From Yinghuangia sp045039925 (GTDB taxonomy: Bacteria; Actinomycetota; Actinomycetes; Streptomycetales; Streptomycetaceae), in assembly GCA_045039925.1 (NCBI GenBank), contig CP108400.1, positions 4,092,001-4,156,000 of the forward strand: a stretch of DNA of 64,000 nt. The letters run 5' to 3'. Positions within the stretch are counted from its first letter, which is position 1; each line of letters starts with the position of its first letter. The notes below the pieces were generated by a model. It saw only the letters and a program-made list of their open reading frames with translations. It was not told where the DNA came from and ran no database searches. Positions 40,359-50,300 of the stretch are shown here, piece by piece. A program made the position numbers and the translations under genes.

Positions 40359-41056
40359 CAGGGGGTTACCTCCGAAAGGGTTTCGTCGATCTCGATATAG
40401 CGTGCACCGGTTTCCGGGCACACCCAGCGCCGTGCGACCTGGGTTTGGCCGCCGCGGTGCTCCCCCGATTGCTGCTCGCCCTGCTGCTCGCCCTGCTGAC
40501 CTGCCTCGGCCGGCTCCTCCTCCACGAGGGGGAGTCCGGCCTTGCCCACCCATTTCACGCGCTTCGCCGGAACCCCGGCGACCAGCGCGTAGTCCGGTAC
40601 GTCGCGTGTCACCACGGCGCCCGCGGCGACCAGCGCCCAGCGGCCGACGGTGACTCCGGCGACGAGTACGGCGCGCGCCCCGATCGCGGCACCGGTGCGC
40701 ACCGTGACGCCTTTCGCGTCCCAGTCGCCCCCGCGCTTGAGGGTCCCCTCGGGGTTGACCGAGCGAGGATACACGTCGTTGGTCAGCACGGCGGCGGGCC
40801 CGATGAAGACCCCGTCCTCCAGCCGTGCGGGCTCGTAGACGAGCGCGTAGTTCTGCAGCTTCACGTTGTCGCCGAGCTGCACGTCGGGACCGACGTACGC
40901 ACCGCGGCCGATGATGCAGCCCGAGCCGAGCACGGCGCCCTCACGCACCTGCGCGAGGTGCCAGATGATCGTCCCGGCACCGATCTTGGCCCGGTCGTCG
41001 ACATCGGCGCTCGGCATGACGCTTACAGCGGAAGGGTCGGTGCCCGTGGACTCCAC
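40358..41056 (-). CDS. Hexapeptide-repeat N-acetyltransferase (WbpD-like) with Gln-rich insert
   Basis: A 232-residue left-handed beta-helix acyltransferase. Hexapeptide turns run from about 20 to 150 (IGAGTIIWHLAQVREGAVLGSGC, VRTGAAIGARAVLVAGVTVG), and VAGVPAKRVKWVGKAG is the usual end of the WbpD type. After it comes an unusual Glu/Gln-rich stretch with GEQQ repeats (about 180-205), then ARRWVCPETGARYIEID, which looks like the short CPxTG segment at the end of WbpD homologues. It should acetylate the new 3-amino group from acetyl-CoA. GTG 41056 has GAGGAG about seven bases upstream. First of the three overlapping sugar genes. Confidence 0.88.
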   Translation of the reverse strand: MESTGTDPSAVSVMPSADVDDRAKIGAGTIIWHLAQVREGAVLGSGCIIGRGAYVGPDVQLGDNVKLQNYALVYEPARLEDGVFIGPAAVLTNDVYPRSVNPEGTLKRGGDWDAKGVTVRTGAAIGARAVLVAGVTVGRWALVAAGAVVTRDVPDYALVAGVPAKRVKWVGKAGLPLVEEEPAEAGQQGEQQGEQQSGEHRGGQTQVARRWVCPETGARYIEIDETLSEVTP

Positions 41057-41081
41057 TCAGCGCTCCTCAGTCTCGTCAGGG

Positions 41082-42230
41082 TCAGCGCTCGGCGGCACGG
41101 ACAAGATCACTTATGGTGCGGGCGAGTTCGTCGGAGGGTGACACCCCGGCGAGGTGGTGAGCGGTCCACTCGAGTGCGGCCTCGCGCATCACGCGAAGCT
41201 CCTCGGGGTGGTCGGCCCAGTCGCGCAGGACCCGCCCCGCGTCCTCGGCGTCGCGGACAACCCGACCCGCCCCGGACTCGCCCACGATCCTAGCCATACG
41301 CGGGAGGGGGGTCGCCACCACGGCGAGTCCGCTTCCCAGGTATTCGTACAGCTTTGTCGGGACCGCCTCGCGGAATGCGGGTGTGTCGTCGAGCAGCGCG
41401 AATCCCGCCCACGCCCCCTTCGCGAACCGCCATGCCGCCTCCGGCGACAGCCGGCCGTGCAGCCTGACCCGCTTGGCCGCCGGCGAGGTCCGGCGCCACT
41501 CCTCCAGCCACACCTTGTCGGTCCCGGCGACCGGCCCGACTATGTCGAGCTCCCACGGGTCCGCGGCCTCGATCGCGGCGAGCATCGTGGCCAGCCCGCG
41601 CGAGCGGCGCACGTCGCCGATGTAGAGGGCGCGCGGGGTGGGGTCGAACTCCCCGGGCTCCGGCAGGTAGCCCATGTCGGGGAGGTTCTTGACGACCAGG
41701 CGGCTGCGCGCGGCGAGCGGCGGCACGTGGTCGTCGGCCACCACGGTGAGGTCGGCGCGGCCGGTGACGACCGTGCACAGGCGGACCAGGGACTCCCCGG
41801 CCCGCCCCTTCCAACTGCTGCCCCACGGGCGGTCGCGCAGCAGCTTCAGGTAGTCCTCGTGGACGTCGACCGCGAGCCGGCCGCGGCGCAGCAGCCGGGC
41901 GGCGGCGGCGGTCGGGACCAGGTCGGGGTCCAGTGTCATGACGACCTTGCCGCGTGCCCTGAACGGCACGGTCAGGTCGCGGCGGGCCCGGTCGATGGCG
42001 CCGCCGCGCGCACCGAGCGAGACGATCCGCGCGCCGCTCGGTCCGCCGGCCGGGTCGCCGAGCCCGATGACCTCGACGGTCAGGCCCGCCCGGATGAGTG
42101 CCGCTGCGGTCCGGTGCAGTCGCGCGTCGGCGACGTCGTGGCCCGAGCTGATGATGCTGACATCGATCGGGGTACGGTCACCCGGCGCGCGGCCGGCCGC
42201 ACTGGTGGTCTCGCTGGTGGCGTCGGTCAT
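41082..42230 (-). CDS. Family 4 (GT-B) glycosyltransferase
   Basis: A 382-residue GT-B protein. The N-terminal domain has VSIISSGHDVADARLHRTAAALIRAG, the DARLHRTA part being this protein's version of the D-S/T-R-V-x-K motif of its neighbours; the donor domain has ALYIGDVRRSRGLATMLAAI, VRLHGRLSPEAAW and AVPTKLYEYLGSGLAVVATP with the acid at the usual YEY position. No membrane span. It lies 10 bp after the exporter ATPase gene and 25 bp before the acyltransferase gene, so it probably adds a sugar to the polymer that the exporter moves. Donor unknown; UDP-ManNAc3NAcA is possible by position. Confidence 0.85.
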   Translation of the reverse strand: MTDATSETTSAAGRAPGDRTPIDVSIISSGHDVADARLHRTAAALIRAGLTVEVIGLGDPAGGPSGARIVSLGARGGAIDRARRDLTVPFRARGKVVMTLDPDLVPTAAAARLLRRGRLAVDVHEDYLKLLRDRPWGSSWKGRAGESLVRLCTVVTGRADLTVVADDHVPPLAARSRLVVKNLPDMGYLPEPGEFDPTPRALYIGDVRRSRGLATMLAAIEAADPWELDIVGPVAGTDKVWLEEWRRTSPAAKRVRLHGRLSPEAAWRFAKGAWAGFALLDDTPAFREAVPTKLYEYLGSGLAVVATPLPRMARIVGESGAGRVVRDAEDAGRVLRDWADHPEELRVMREAALEWTAHHLAGVSPSDELARTISDLVRAAER

Positions 42231-42240
42231 GGCCTGTGGA

Positions 42241-43113
42241 TCAGACGTCTTCCATCGCGAACGCCTCTTCGCCGACCTCGAGGAAGCGCATGTACTCCCC
42301 GATGATCGTCTCCGGGTCGCCCTGGTCCATCAACTTCCCCTTGTGCAGCCAGAGGCAGTGGTTCGCCATCTCGCGCACCGATGCCATGCCGTGGCTGACA
42401 AGGATGATCGTCCTTGCCGCCCGGCACAGTTCGTCCATCTTGGCGGCGGCCTTGCGCTTGAACCGCGCGTCGCCGGCCGAGAGCGCCTCGTCGACGAGCA
42501 GGATGTCCGGGTCCATGTGCACGCCGACGGAGAACGCGAGGCGCTGGTACATACCGGACGAGTAGGACTTCATGGGCATGTCCATGAACTCGCCGAGTTC
42601 CGCGAAGTCTGCGATCTCCTCGTACTTGGCCTGGACGTCCGCTTCTCTCTTGCCCTGCGCCAGGCCGCCGAGGATGACGTTCTCGCGCCCGGTGAGCTGG
42701 CTGTTGAAGCCGACGCCGAGGGCGAGCAGCGTGCTGACCCGGCCGTGCACCTCGATGCGGCCCCGGGTGGGCGGCAGGATGCCGGCGATGGCGCGCAGCA
42801 TGGTCGACTTGCCGGCGCCGTTGGCGCCGACCACGCCGAGGACCGTGCCGTGGTTGATGCTCCACGACACGTCCTTGACCGCCTCGATCTCCTTGATCAT
42901 CCGCTCGCGGCGGCCGACGCGCTTGATCGCGCTCTTGAGCGTCGGGACCTTCTCGACCGAGGTGCGGTAGGTGATCGCCAGGTTCTCGACCTTGACCGCG
43001 AGCGGCTGTTCGCGCGGGTCGGGGCGGGCGGGACCGGCGGCCTCGCCCGGAGCGGCGGCGTCGGACACGGCGGGCTCCAGGACCTCGGGGTCAGATGCGG
43101 TAGGCAAATTCAC
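42241..43113 (-). CDS. ABC polysaccharide/teichoic-acid exporter, ATP-binding subunit
   Basis: A 290-residue ABC ATPase of the TagH/Wzt/RfbE type. Walker A is VVGANGAGKSTMLRAI, the signature is SYSSGMYQRLAFSVG, Walker B is DILLVDEALSAGD, and the His switch is LVSHGM. It powers export of a lipid-linked glycopolymer. The N-terminal ~40 residues are Ala/Pro/Glu-rich. I use GTG 43113, which overlaps the permease gene by 23 bases; its ribosome spacing is poor, so a slightly later start is possible. It has no C-terminal carbohydrate-binding domain, so chain length is not read by a Wzt-type cap domain. Confidence 0.9.
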   Translation of the reverse strand: MNLPTASDPEVLEPAVSDAAAPGEAAGPARPDPREQPLAVKVENLAITYRTSVEKVPTLKSAIKRVGRRERMIKEIEAVKDVSWSINHGTVLGVVGANGAGKSTMLRAIAGILPPTRGRIEVHGRVSTLLALGVGFNSQLTGRENVILGGLAQGKREADVQAKYEEIADFAELGEFMDMPMKSYSSGMYQRLAFSVGVHMDPDILLVDEALSAGDARFKRKAAAKMDELCRAARTIILVSHGMASVREMANHCLWLHKGKLMDQGDPETIIGEYMRFLEVGEEAFAMEDV

Positions 43114-43996
43114 GCTCCCGGGACAGGAAGAACCAGGCTCCACCGAACAGGGCCACGACCGCCCAGGCCGTGCCGTACAACATGAGCATCCCGTCGGGCG
43201 CCCGGTTCTCCAGGATGACCTGGTTCCAGGAACCGATGATCGGGTACAGCGGATTGACCTTGAAGATCCACAGCAGCCATTCGTTGCCCGCGAGCTTCTC
43301 CCTGGCCTGCTCGACGGTGAACAGCACCGGCGACAGGTAGATCCAGATCCGCAGCGCGTACGGCAGGAGGCTCGCGGTGTCGCGGAAGTAGACCGCCATC
43401 GCCGCGAAGAAGAGACCGCAGCCGAAGCTGAAGACGGTCTGGATCACGAAGATGGGGATCAGCCAGACGAACGCGATGCCGACGGCACGCCCGGCGGCGA
43501 AGTGCGCGACGACGTACACCAGGAGCGTCGGCCAGTACATCATGAAGGACGAGAACAGCGAGGAAAGCGGTAGCAACGCTTTCGGAAACGCCATGTTCAT
43601 GATCATCTTGCCGCCGCCGGTGATCGACGTCGACGCCAACTGCACGATGTTGCGCGTGTAGTAGTACGAGAACAGGCCGCAGAGGATGAGGGTGAACCCC
43701 TTCATCGCCCCGCCCTCGTGCGATCCGGCCAGGACCGTCACGAGCATGAAGTAGACGGCGGCGAGCAGCAGCGGGTTGATCACCAGCCACAACTGCCCGA
43801 ACACCGTCTCGTAGTTGCGCCCCTTCAGGGTCGCGTGGGCCATGCGGTAGGCGAAGCGCCGCCGCTGACCCAGGTCGCGCATATACGTCTTGAGCGGAGG
43901 CAGGTGAGCGGTGTACGGCTCGTATACGTGCACTGGCACGCTCTCGGCCGCACGGCTCTTCTTCGCCACCTGCGCCTCGGCATCCATGACCGCCAC
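43091..43996 (-). CDS. ABC-2 type polysaccharide exporter, permease subunit
   Basis: A 301-residue membrane protein with six predicted spans in the ABC-2 (TagG/Wzm) pattern. A cytoplasmic start (YEPYTAHLPPLKTYMRDLGQRRRFAYRMA) leads to LWLVINPLLLAAVYFMLVTVL as span 1, and the C-terminus ends SREREFAYRI. With the ATPase it flips a polymer on its undecaprenyl carrier across the membrane for LCP ligation. GTG 43996 has GAGGAG nine bases upstream; an in-frame ATG nine bases later is also possible. Three GATACCG direct repeats lie 70-95 bp upstream. It is the first gene of the exporter operon after a 263-bp gap. Confidence 0.9.
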   Translation of the reverse strand: MAVMDAEAQVAKKSRAAESVPVHVYEPYTAHLPPLKTYMRDLGQRRRFAYRMAHATLKGRNYETVFGQLWLVINPLLLAAVYFMLVTVLAGSHEGGAMKGFTLILCGLFSYYYTRNIVQLASTSITGGGKMIMNMAFPKALLPLSSLFSSFMMYWPTLLVYVVAHFAAGRAVGIAFVWLIPIFVIQTVFSFGCGLFFAAMAVYFRDTASLLPYALRIWIYLSPVLFTVEQAREKLAGNEWLLWIFKVNPLYPIIGSWNQVILENRAPDGMLMLYGTAWAVVALFGGAWFFLSREREFAYRI

Positions 43997-44065
43997 TACC
44001 GGCTTCTCCTCGGCTGCGGGGTACACCCCTCGGAACTGACGACCGCGAACCGCTCCGTACGGGTG

Positions 44066-44090
44066 GATACCGACGATACCGGTGATACCG
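44066..44090. promoter_or_regulatory. Three GATACCG direct repeats with 9-bp period upstream of the exporter
   Basis: GATACCG begins at 44066, 44075 and 44084 (CGGTATC on the coding strand). The array lies 70-95 bp before the permease start in a gene-free gap, so it may be a cooperative binding site for a regulator. Confidence 0.45.
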
Positions 44091-44259
44091 GTCGGGGGCT
44101 GTGGTCGGAGCACACACGGACGTCCCGACGTTCGGACGGCCGCGCGGCGGCGCCGCCGAGGTTACCGGATTCCTTGATCGCCCATCGATCTCGGACCACC
44201 CGGATCATGCACACTCCTCAGCGTCACAGTCGTCCCTGGCAGCTCACTTGGTTCCCGGA

Positions 44260-45732
44260 TCACTCCGATTCGGCGAACGGACGGTGTCCCGGCAACGGCT
44301 CCGGAGCCCGGCCCGCCAGCGCGCCGTAGAGCGCCACGAGGACGCTCGCCTGGCCCTCCCAAGAGTTTTCGGCCAGAAGCGAGTCAGTGTACGCCGCGGC
44401 GTACCCCCGTGGGTCCGCCAGGACCTTGCCGGCCGCCTCCGCGAAGGCCTCCGCGTCCCGCTTCCGCAGTGCCGCGTCCGCGACTTCGTCGGTCGTCCGC
44501 ACCGCGAACACCTCGCCGCAACCCAGTTCGACCGTCTTGTCCGCCATCGCCTCCACGTCGGAGACCACGATCGGCAGTTTCGCGTGCATGTACTCGTAGT
44601 ACTTGGTGATCAGTGCGATCTCGTGGTTCACGGTGTGCAGGATCGGAATCACCCCGACGGTCGCCGACGAGAGGAACTCGGGGACCTGGTGCGGCGCGAC
44701 GTACGGAACCGTGTGGATCCGGTCGCCCGCGCCAAGTTCACCCGCACGAGCGACGAGCGAACGGACATAGGGATCCTTCCTGTCCCCGCACACGACAGCC
44801 ACGTGCACACCGTCCAGCAACGGCAGCGCCTCGACCATGATGTCGACGCCGCGCGCGGGCGAGATGGCCCCGCTGTAGACCAGCAGCGGCACGTCGTCGG
44901 ACAGGCCGATCGTCTCCCGGATCCCGGTGACCTTGCCCTCCTCCGCGTCCGGCTCCAGGTCCACCATGGGCGCGTTGGCGACGACCGTCGGCCGGGTGCG
45001 CAGCGCGTACTTCTCCAGCAGCATGTCGGCCAGCGTCGGCGACACCGTCACGACGGCGTCCGCGCGGCGCACGAACTCCCGTTCCAGGCCCGTGTATGCC
45101 AGTTTCCGCTGGGTCGGCATGTGCACGCCCTCGACGTACTCGTGGGCGTCGTACACCACCTTGGGGCGTTTGCCCCCCTCCCGGGCGATGCGGTCGGCGA
45201 TCCGCACGCCGATGCCCGGCGTGTGCATGTCGTGCGCGTGGATGACGTCCGGCCTGAAGTCCTCCACCACGGCGCTCCAGGCGTCCTCCAGGAGCAGCAG
45301 GTGACGTGCGGTACGCCGCCAGTCACCGTCGCGGATGTAGACCTTCCAGAGCGTCTCCTTGGCCTTGTCCTTGACCCCGGGACCGCCGGTGCCGGGCTCC
45401 TTGACGCTCTTCATCAGGCGGCGGCGCGCCTTGTAGTCCATGCGTGCCGCGAAGCTCGCCGCACGCAGCGCCCCCGACCGGGCCCGGTCGGCCGGCGCGG
45501 TGGCGTGCGCGTACTGCTCGGACTTCAGCTTGAAGCGGTTGGACAGCCCGGTCCGCACCACCTGCGCCGCACCGATGTGCGTCGTCCTGGCGGGCACCGC
45601 GGGCAGGTTCGCGTCGTAGCCGAGCAGCAGCACGTCGAAGCCCGCCTCGGCCGCCGAGTAGGCGACCTTCTGCACGCGGGAGTCCCGCGTGATGTCGTTG
45701 GCCACCAGCATGGCCACGCGAGGCCGTGTCAC
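44260..45732 (-). CDS. Family 4 glycosyltransferase, DSRVQK subgroup
   Basis: A 490-residue GT-B transferase. N-terminal domain: VAMLVANDITRDSRVQKVAYSAA, PDVIHAHDMHTPGIGV and VVYDAHEYVEGVHMP. Donor domain: LLVYSGAISPARGVDIMVEAL, DRIHTVPYVAPHQVPEFL and NHEIALITKYYEYMHAKLPIVVSD, which keeps acids at the E-x-E positions. Three other products in this block share this exact plan (the N-terminal half of the fusion, the protein ending at 50884, and more distantly the one ending at 53845). GTG 45732 overlaps the stop of the gene before it. It is the last gene of its operon. Sugar and acceptor unknown; likely part of polymer assembly. Confidence 0.88.
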   Translation of the reverse strand: MTRPRVAMLVANDITRDSRVQKVAYSAAEAGFDVLLLGYDANLPAVPARTTHIGAAQVVRTGLSNRFKLKSEQYAHATAPADRARSGALRAASFAARMDYKARRRLMKSVKEPGTGGPGVKDKAKETLWKVYIRDGDWRRTARHLLLLEDAWSAVVEDFRPDVIHAHDMHTPGIGVRIADRIAREGGKRPKVVYDAHEYVEGVHMPTQRKLAYTGLEREFVRRADAVVTVSPTLADMLLEKYALRTRPTVVANAPMVDLEPDAEEGKVTGIRETIGLSDDVPLLVYSGAISPARGVDIMVEALPLLDGVHVAVVCGDRKDPYVRSLVARAGELGAGDRIHTVPYVAPHQVPEFLSSATVGVIPILHTVNHEIALITKYYEYMHAKLPIVVSDVEAMADKTVELGCGEVFAVRTTDEVADAALRKRDAEAFAEAAGKVLADPRGYAAAYTDSLLAENSWEGQASVLVALYGALAGRAPEPLPGHRPFAESE

Positions 45733-47306
45733 GGTGTGACCCCCAGGAACTCGGCGAGGACGCGCGCGCTGCGGGTGCCGTCGTGGTTGTCGCGGACATA
45801 AGCCGGTCCCCGCGCCGCCAGTTTCCCGGCCTCGTCGCGCTCCGCGAGGATGCGTTCCAGCTCGCTCCCCAGCGTATCCGGATCGGCGTTGACCATCGGG
45901 ACGTCGTCGGGCAGGTGTTCGGTGACCGACTCGTGCAGGTAACAGACGGTGACGCGGCCGGCCGCCATCGCCTGCACGGACATGACGCCGTACGAGCCGA
46001 ACACGAACTGGTCGAGCACGATGTCCGCGTCGGCGAGCAGCGCGGGCATCTCCGACGCCTGCACGCCCTTGATCCGGCGGTACTCGATCAGCCCCGCGTC
46101 GTGCATCTCCTCGACGACCGGTTCGATCAGCCCGGTGCCCTTGGTGAACGGGCTCGACGGGGCGTGCACCACCACGGGGCGCTCGCGCCGCAGCGGCTTG
46201 TTGTCGGCGGCCCACACCTCCGGGTCCACGACGACGGGCAGCCAGACCGCGTCCGGGACGTCGTGCAGCAGGTCGGGGGTCGACACGAACTTCGGTACGT
46301 CCATGGCCCGGACGACCGGCCCCAGCCGGTCCACCTTGCTCTGCAGCGCACGCGTGAGCTCGTGGTCGGGGTCGAACGGCGAGAACGGCACCCGGGCGCG
46401 CTGCGCGGCCGGGTCGCGGATCTCCGAGCCGTGGAACGCGAGCCCCACCGCCACTCCCGCGGCGGCCAGTTCGGCCAGGTCGAAGTTCGCCCAAGGACCG
46501 TTCAGCCTGCCGAACGGCGGCATCGCGCACTCCGCCAGCACGTGCGAGTAGGTGTCGAGGACGTACGCGAGCTGCCCCAACTGCCAGGCACGCGACAGCC
46601 AGTCGTCCGTCGAGATGGTGCGGTCCGCGGCGAACCCGAAGGTGTTGCCCGAGCTGAGGGTGAACGTCTCCGCACGCACCCCCGGCAGCCGCTGCTGCAC
46701 GGCGCGCGACCACTCGTAGCCCTGCCCGGCCATGTTGGTGGGTCCGATGCCCAGCACCACGCCCTCGGGTGCGGTGCCCTTGGCGTCGACCGTCGCGGCC
46801 TGCCCGACGGGGGCCTGCGCGACCGGCGCGAACGACTCGGCGTACGGCCGGAACGCCGCCTCGCAGCGCTCTCCCCACCGCGCGTCCGCCGCGGCGGCCT
46901 GCCACACCCGGTCGCGCACCGCCGCGAGCTTGCGGCGGGCCAGCTTGCGGCGCAGCCCCGTCACCAGGCCCGAGCCCGCCAGCGCCGCGACGTTCGAGCG
47001 GGCCACCGAGATCTCGGCGGCCGCATCGGCATCCACCGGCACATTGAGCACACGCAGCACGCCCGTGTCGGACACGGTGGCCGTCGTCGACACCTCGGCG
47101 GCCTCGGCCGGCGCCGCGAGCAGCACGTAGTTGCCCGCGTCGGCGAGCGTGCGCGCGGCCGAGACCTCCGGCCCGGCCTTGCCCGCCGGGGCGTCCGCGG
47201 TCAGGACGACGCGCGGCAGCGCGCGCCGGGTGTTCTCCGGCACCGCCTCGCCCGCCTCGCCCGCGTCAGCCGCGCCCTCGGTCACGACGGATTCCGTTTC
47301 GGCCAT
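45729..47306 (-). CDS. GT-B glycosyltransferase-like protein, AGQ family
   Basis: A 525-residue protein. The first ~180 residues are variable and Ala-rich. The conserved part begins GIGPTNMAGQGYEWSRA (about 184) and includes AFHGSEIRDPAAQR, FVSTPDLLHDVPDAVWLPVVVD, VVHAPSSPFTKGTGL and DADIVLDQFVFGSYGVMSVQAMAAG. The layout is that of a GT-B donor domain, but at the E-x7-E site the acids are Gly and Gln, so catalysis by the usual means is doubtful. The same family appears at the end of the fusion protein and in the gene at 52520-53797. ATG 47306 shares a base with the fusion gene stop. Function unproven. Confidence 0.8.
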   Translation of the reverse strand: MAETESVVTEGAADAGEAGEAVPENTRRALPRVVLTADAPAGKAGPEVSAARTLADAGNYVLLAAPAEAAEVSTTATVSDTGVLRVLNVPVDADAAAEISVARSNVAALAGSGLVTGLRRKLARRKLAAVRDRVWQAAAADARWGERCEAAFRPYAESFAPVAQAPVGQAATVDAKGTAPEGVVLGIGPTNMAGQGYEWSRAVQQRLPGVRAETFTLSSGNTFGFAADRTISTDDWLSRAWQLGQLAYVLDTYSHVLAECAMPPFGRLNGPWANFDLAELAAAGVAVGLAFHGSEIRDPAAQRARVPFSPFDPDHELTRALQSKVDRLGPVVRAMDVPKFVSTPDLLHDVPDAVWLPVVVDPEVWAADNKPLRRERPVVVHAPSSPFTKGTGLIEPVVEEMHDAGLIEYRRIKGVQASEMPALLADADIVLDQFVFGSYGVMSVQAMAAGRVTVCYLHESVTEHLPDDVPMVNADPDTLGSELERILAERDEAGKLAARGPAYVRDNHDGTRSARVLAEFLGVTP

Positions 47307-50300
47307 CAGGTCTCTCCCTGGGATGGTGCATGCCTGGCGAGAAAGGAAGCGAGTGCCGCCGCGGACCGGCGGCCGTCATGATGCGCCGCCGCGAACGCGG
47401 GTCCGCGGTCCGCGAGTTCGCGGGCCGCGTCGCGCTCGTCGAGCAGCCCGGTCAGCACCGTGCGCAGCGTCTGCGGGGTCGCCTCGGCCTGCGGTACGCC
47501 GCCGGTGAAGCGCTCGCGGACGCGCGGTGCCGCGTGTCCGACGACGACGCGTCCGGCGGCCATCGCCTGGGCGGCGAGGACGCCGACGTTCCCGATCGCG
47601 AGCTGGTCGACCACGATGTCCGCGTCCGCCACGAGGGCGGGCATGTCGGCCGGGGGGACCCCTTCGACGCGGCGGTACTCGACGAGGCCGCGCGCGGCGA
47701 GGTCGCCGACGACGGCGTCCACGACCGGAGAGCTCTTCAGCGTGCCGCGCGAAGGAGCGTGCAGCACAACGGGCTTGTCGCGGCGCAGCGGCTCGTCCCC
47801 GGGGCGCCACGCGTCCAGGTCGACCACCACGGGCAGCCACACCGCGTGCGGCCACCGGTCGACGACGAAGTCGAGCAGGTCGGGGGTGGAGACGAAAACG
47901 GGTCCGTCCCAATCAGCCACATCGCGCATGCGCGCGTCGTAACGCGGCTGAAGGTCCTGCGACACCTGGCTGTTCGGGTCGGCGAACGGCGACTCGGCAT
48001 AGAGTTCGCGGTGCCTGCGCGGGTCGCGTACGTCGGACCCGTGGAACACCAGTCCGACGGCGATCCCGGCGTCGAGCAGCACGTCGGCGTCCCCGGAGAA
48101 GCGCCCCGAACGCGCGGCCTTGCCGGTCAACGGCAGCCCCGATTCGAGCAGTACGTGCGTCGCCGTGCCGACGGCGTGCCGCCGCAGCGCGAGGTGCACG
48201 CCCACCGACTCCCAGCCGGCGGTGGTGAGGTACCGGTCGGCCGGGAACCGCAGCGGCCCCTCGCGGTGCAACGCGAACACTTCGGCCGAGATGCCGAGAT
48301 GCCGCTCCGCGGCCTGCCCCCAGGCCCACCCCTGCCCGGCCATGTTGGCGGGGCCGATCATCAGCGAGGCCCCGGCGACCGGAGAGGCGGCCTGCGCCGC
48401 CGAGTTCGTGCCTGCGGACGCCGTGGCCGGCGAGGTGCCGCCGCCGACCGACGCACTGTCTCCCGACGGCGCCGGGGAACCCGTGGTCGGTGTCGGGGGC
48501 GTCGCGTGGACGTGGGTCGCCCTCGGGACGCAGAGGCGTTCGAGGCTGCGCAGGGCACGCCTCGCCTCCGGTGTCTCCGGCAGACCCGTCGGGTCGGCTC
48601 CGGGGCGGTGGTACTCGACGGCCAGCTTGCGCCCGGCCTTCTTCGCCCGGGCCGCCGCGTGCGAGGCGATCAGCAGCGCGACGGGGTCGCAGGCGTGCAC
48701 CACTTCGGGGGCCAGCGCGTCGAGCACTGGAGCGAGCGCGACCTCGGCGTCGACGGCCTCGGGGAGTGCCGCGCGCCAGCCGACCGAGGGCAGGTCCGGC
48801 AACCGCTCGAACAGCGAACTGCTCGTGCGGCCCAGGAACTCCGCGTACGTGCGGGCCGCGCGGGCCACGGACTCGTCCGTCCCGCGCCTGCGGTCGCGGC
48901 CCGCCGCGACGGTCCGCGGCGCCGGGACGAGGAGCACCTGGGCGGCCTCGGGGGCCTGCGGCGGACGGCGGGTGCTGTCGCCCGGGCCGTCGGGGTCCGG
49001 GGCCAGGACGACGGTGTCCAGGCCCTCCGCGCGCGCCCGGTCGGCGAGGGCGGTGACCACGCCGCGGCGTACCCCGGTCGCGGACGCGACGAGCACCACG
49101 GCCCGTGCGGCCGGGGCCGGAACGCCCGCGGCGTCGGTGAGTTCGGCGGGCGGGCGCCCCGCGGCGACGGTCTCCGCGGGCGTCCCCTCGGCCGGCTGCC
49201 CGGGCCGCGGGGAGGCGGTGGCGCCCGTCGGCGCGTCCTCCGGTACGTCGTCGGCTGCCACGTCCGCGAATTCCACCGCGCCCGCCGCGAGTTCGGCCGC
49301 GAGCGTGCCCGTCGCGCGGGGTTCCGGCACCAGTCCGGTGAGACGCTCGTACAGCGCGGCGACGTGCTCGGTCTGGCGGTCCCAGGAGTGCTCCTCCAGG
49401 AGCCCGTCCGCGGCGTACGGCTTGACGTACCGCTCGCGGTCGGCGAGGACCTTGCGGACCGCGGCGGCGAGGCCTTCCGCGTCCCCCGCGTCGAACACCT
49501 CGCCGCAGCCCAGTTCGCGCGTGAAGGCCGCCATCGTCTTGACGTCGGAGACGACGATGGGCAGTCCGGCGTGCATGTACTCGTAGTACTTGGTGATCAG
49601 CGAGATCTCGTGGTTCGGCAGGTGCCGCAGCGGGATGATGCCGATCGTCGCGGAGGAGAGGTGGTCCACCACCTGCTCGGGGTCGACGTACGGCACGAAG
49701 TGGAAGCGGTCGCCCACCCCCAGTTCGGCGACGCGCGCCTCCAACTCGGCGAAGTAGGGGCGGCGGTCGCCCGCCACCACGACGACGTGCGCGTCCGGCA
49801 GGCGCACCAGCGCCTCGGCCAGGGTGTCGACGCCGCGCTCCGGGGCGAGCCAGCCGGAGTAGACGAGCACGGGGACGTCGTCGGGCAGGCCCGCCGCGCC
49901 GCGTACGCCTCGCCCGGTGCCGCCCGTGGGCCGGGTCAGGCGCGGCGCGTTGGTGGCGATGGTCGGCCGGTCCCGCAGGTGGTAGCGGTCCCGCAGCATG
50001 TCGGCGAGGGTGTCGGACACGGTGACGACGCCGTCGACGCGGGCGATCAGCTCGCGTTCGAGGCCGACGTACGCCGCCTTCTGCTCCGGGTCCGGGTAGC
50101 CGGCGCCCGCGATGAACTCCTGCGCGTCGTAGATCATCACGGCCTTGCGGCCGGTGCGGCGCGCGCGTTCGACCGCCCGCGCGCCGACGCCGAGCGCGGT
50201 GATGTCCTGGGCGTGCACGATGTCGGGCTGGAGCGCGTCGATCTCCGGGCCGAACGCCGCCTCGAAGTCCACGAGTTGCGGCTGGGTGGCACGCCAGCCG

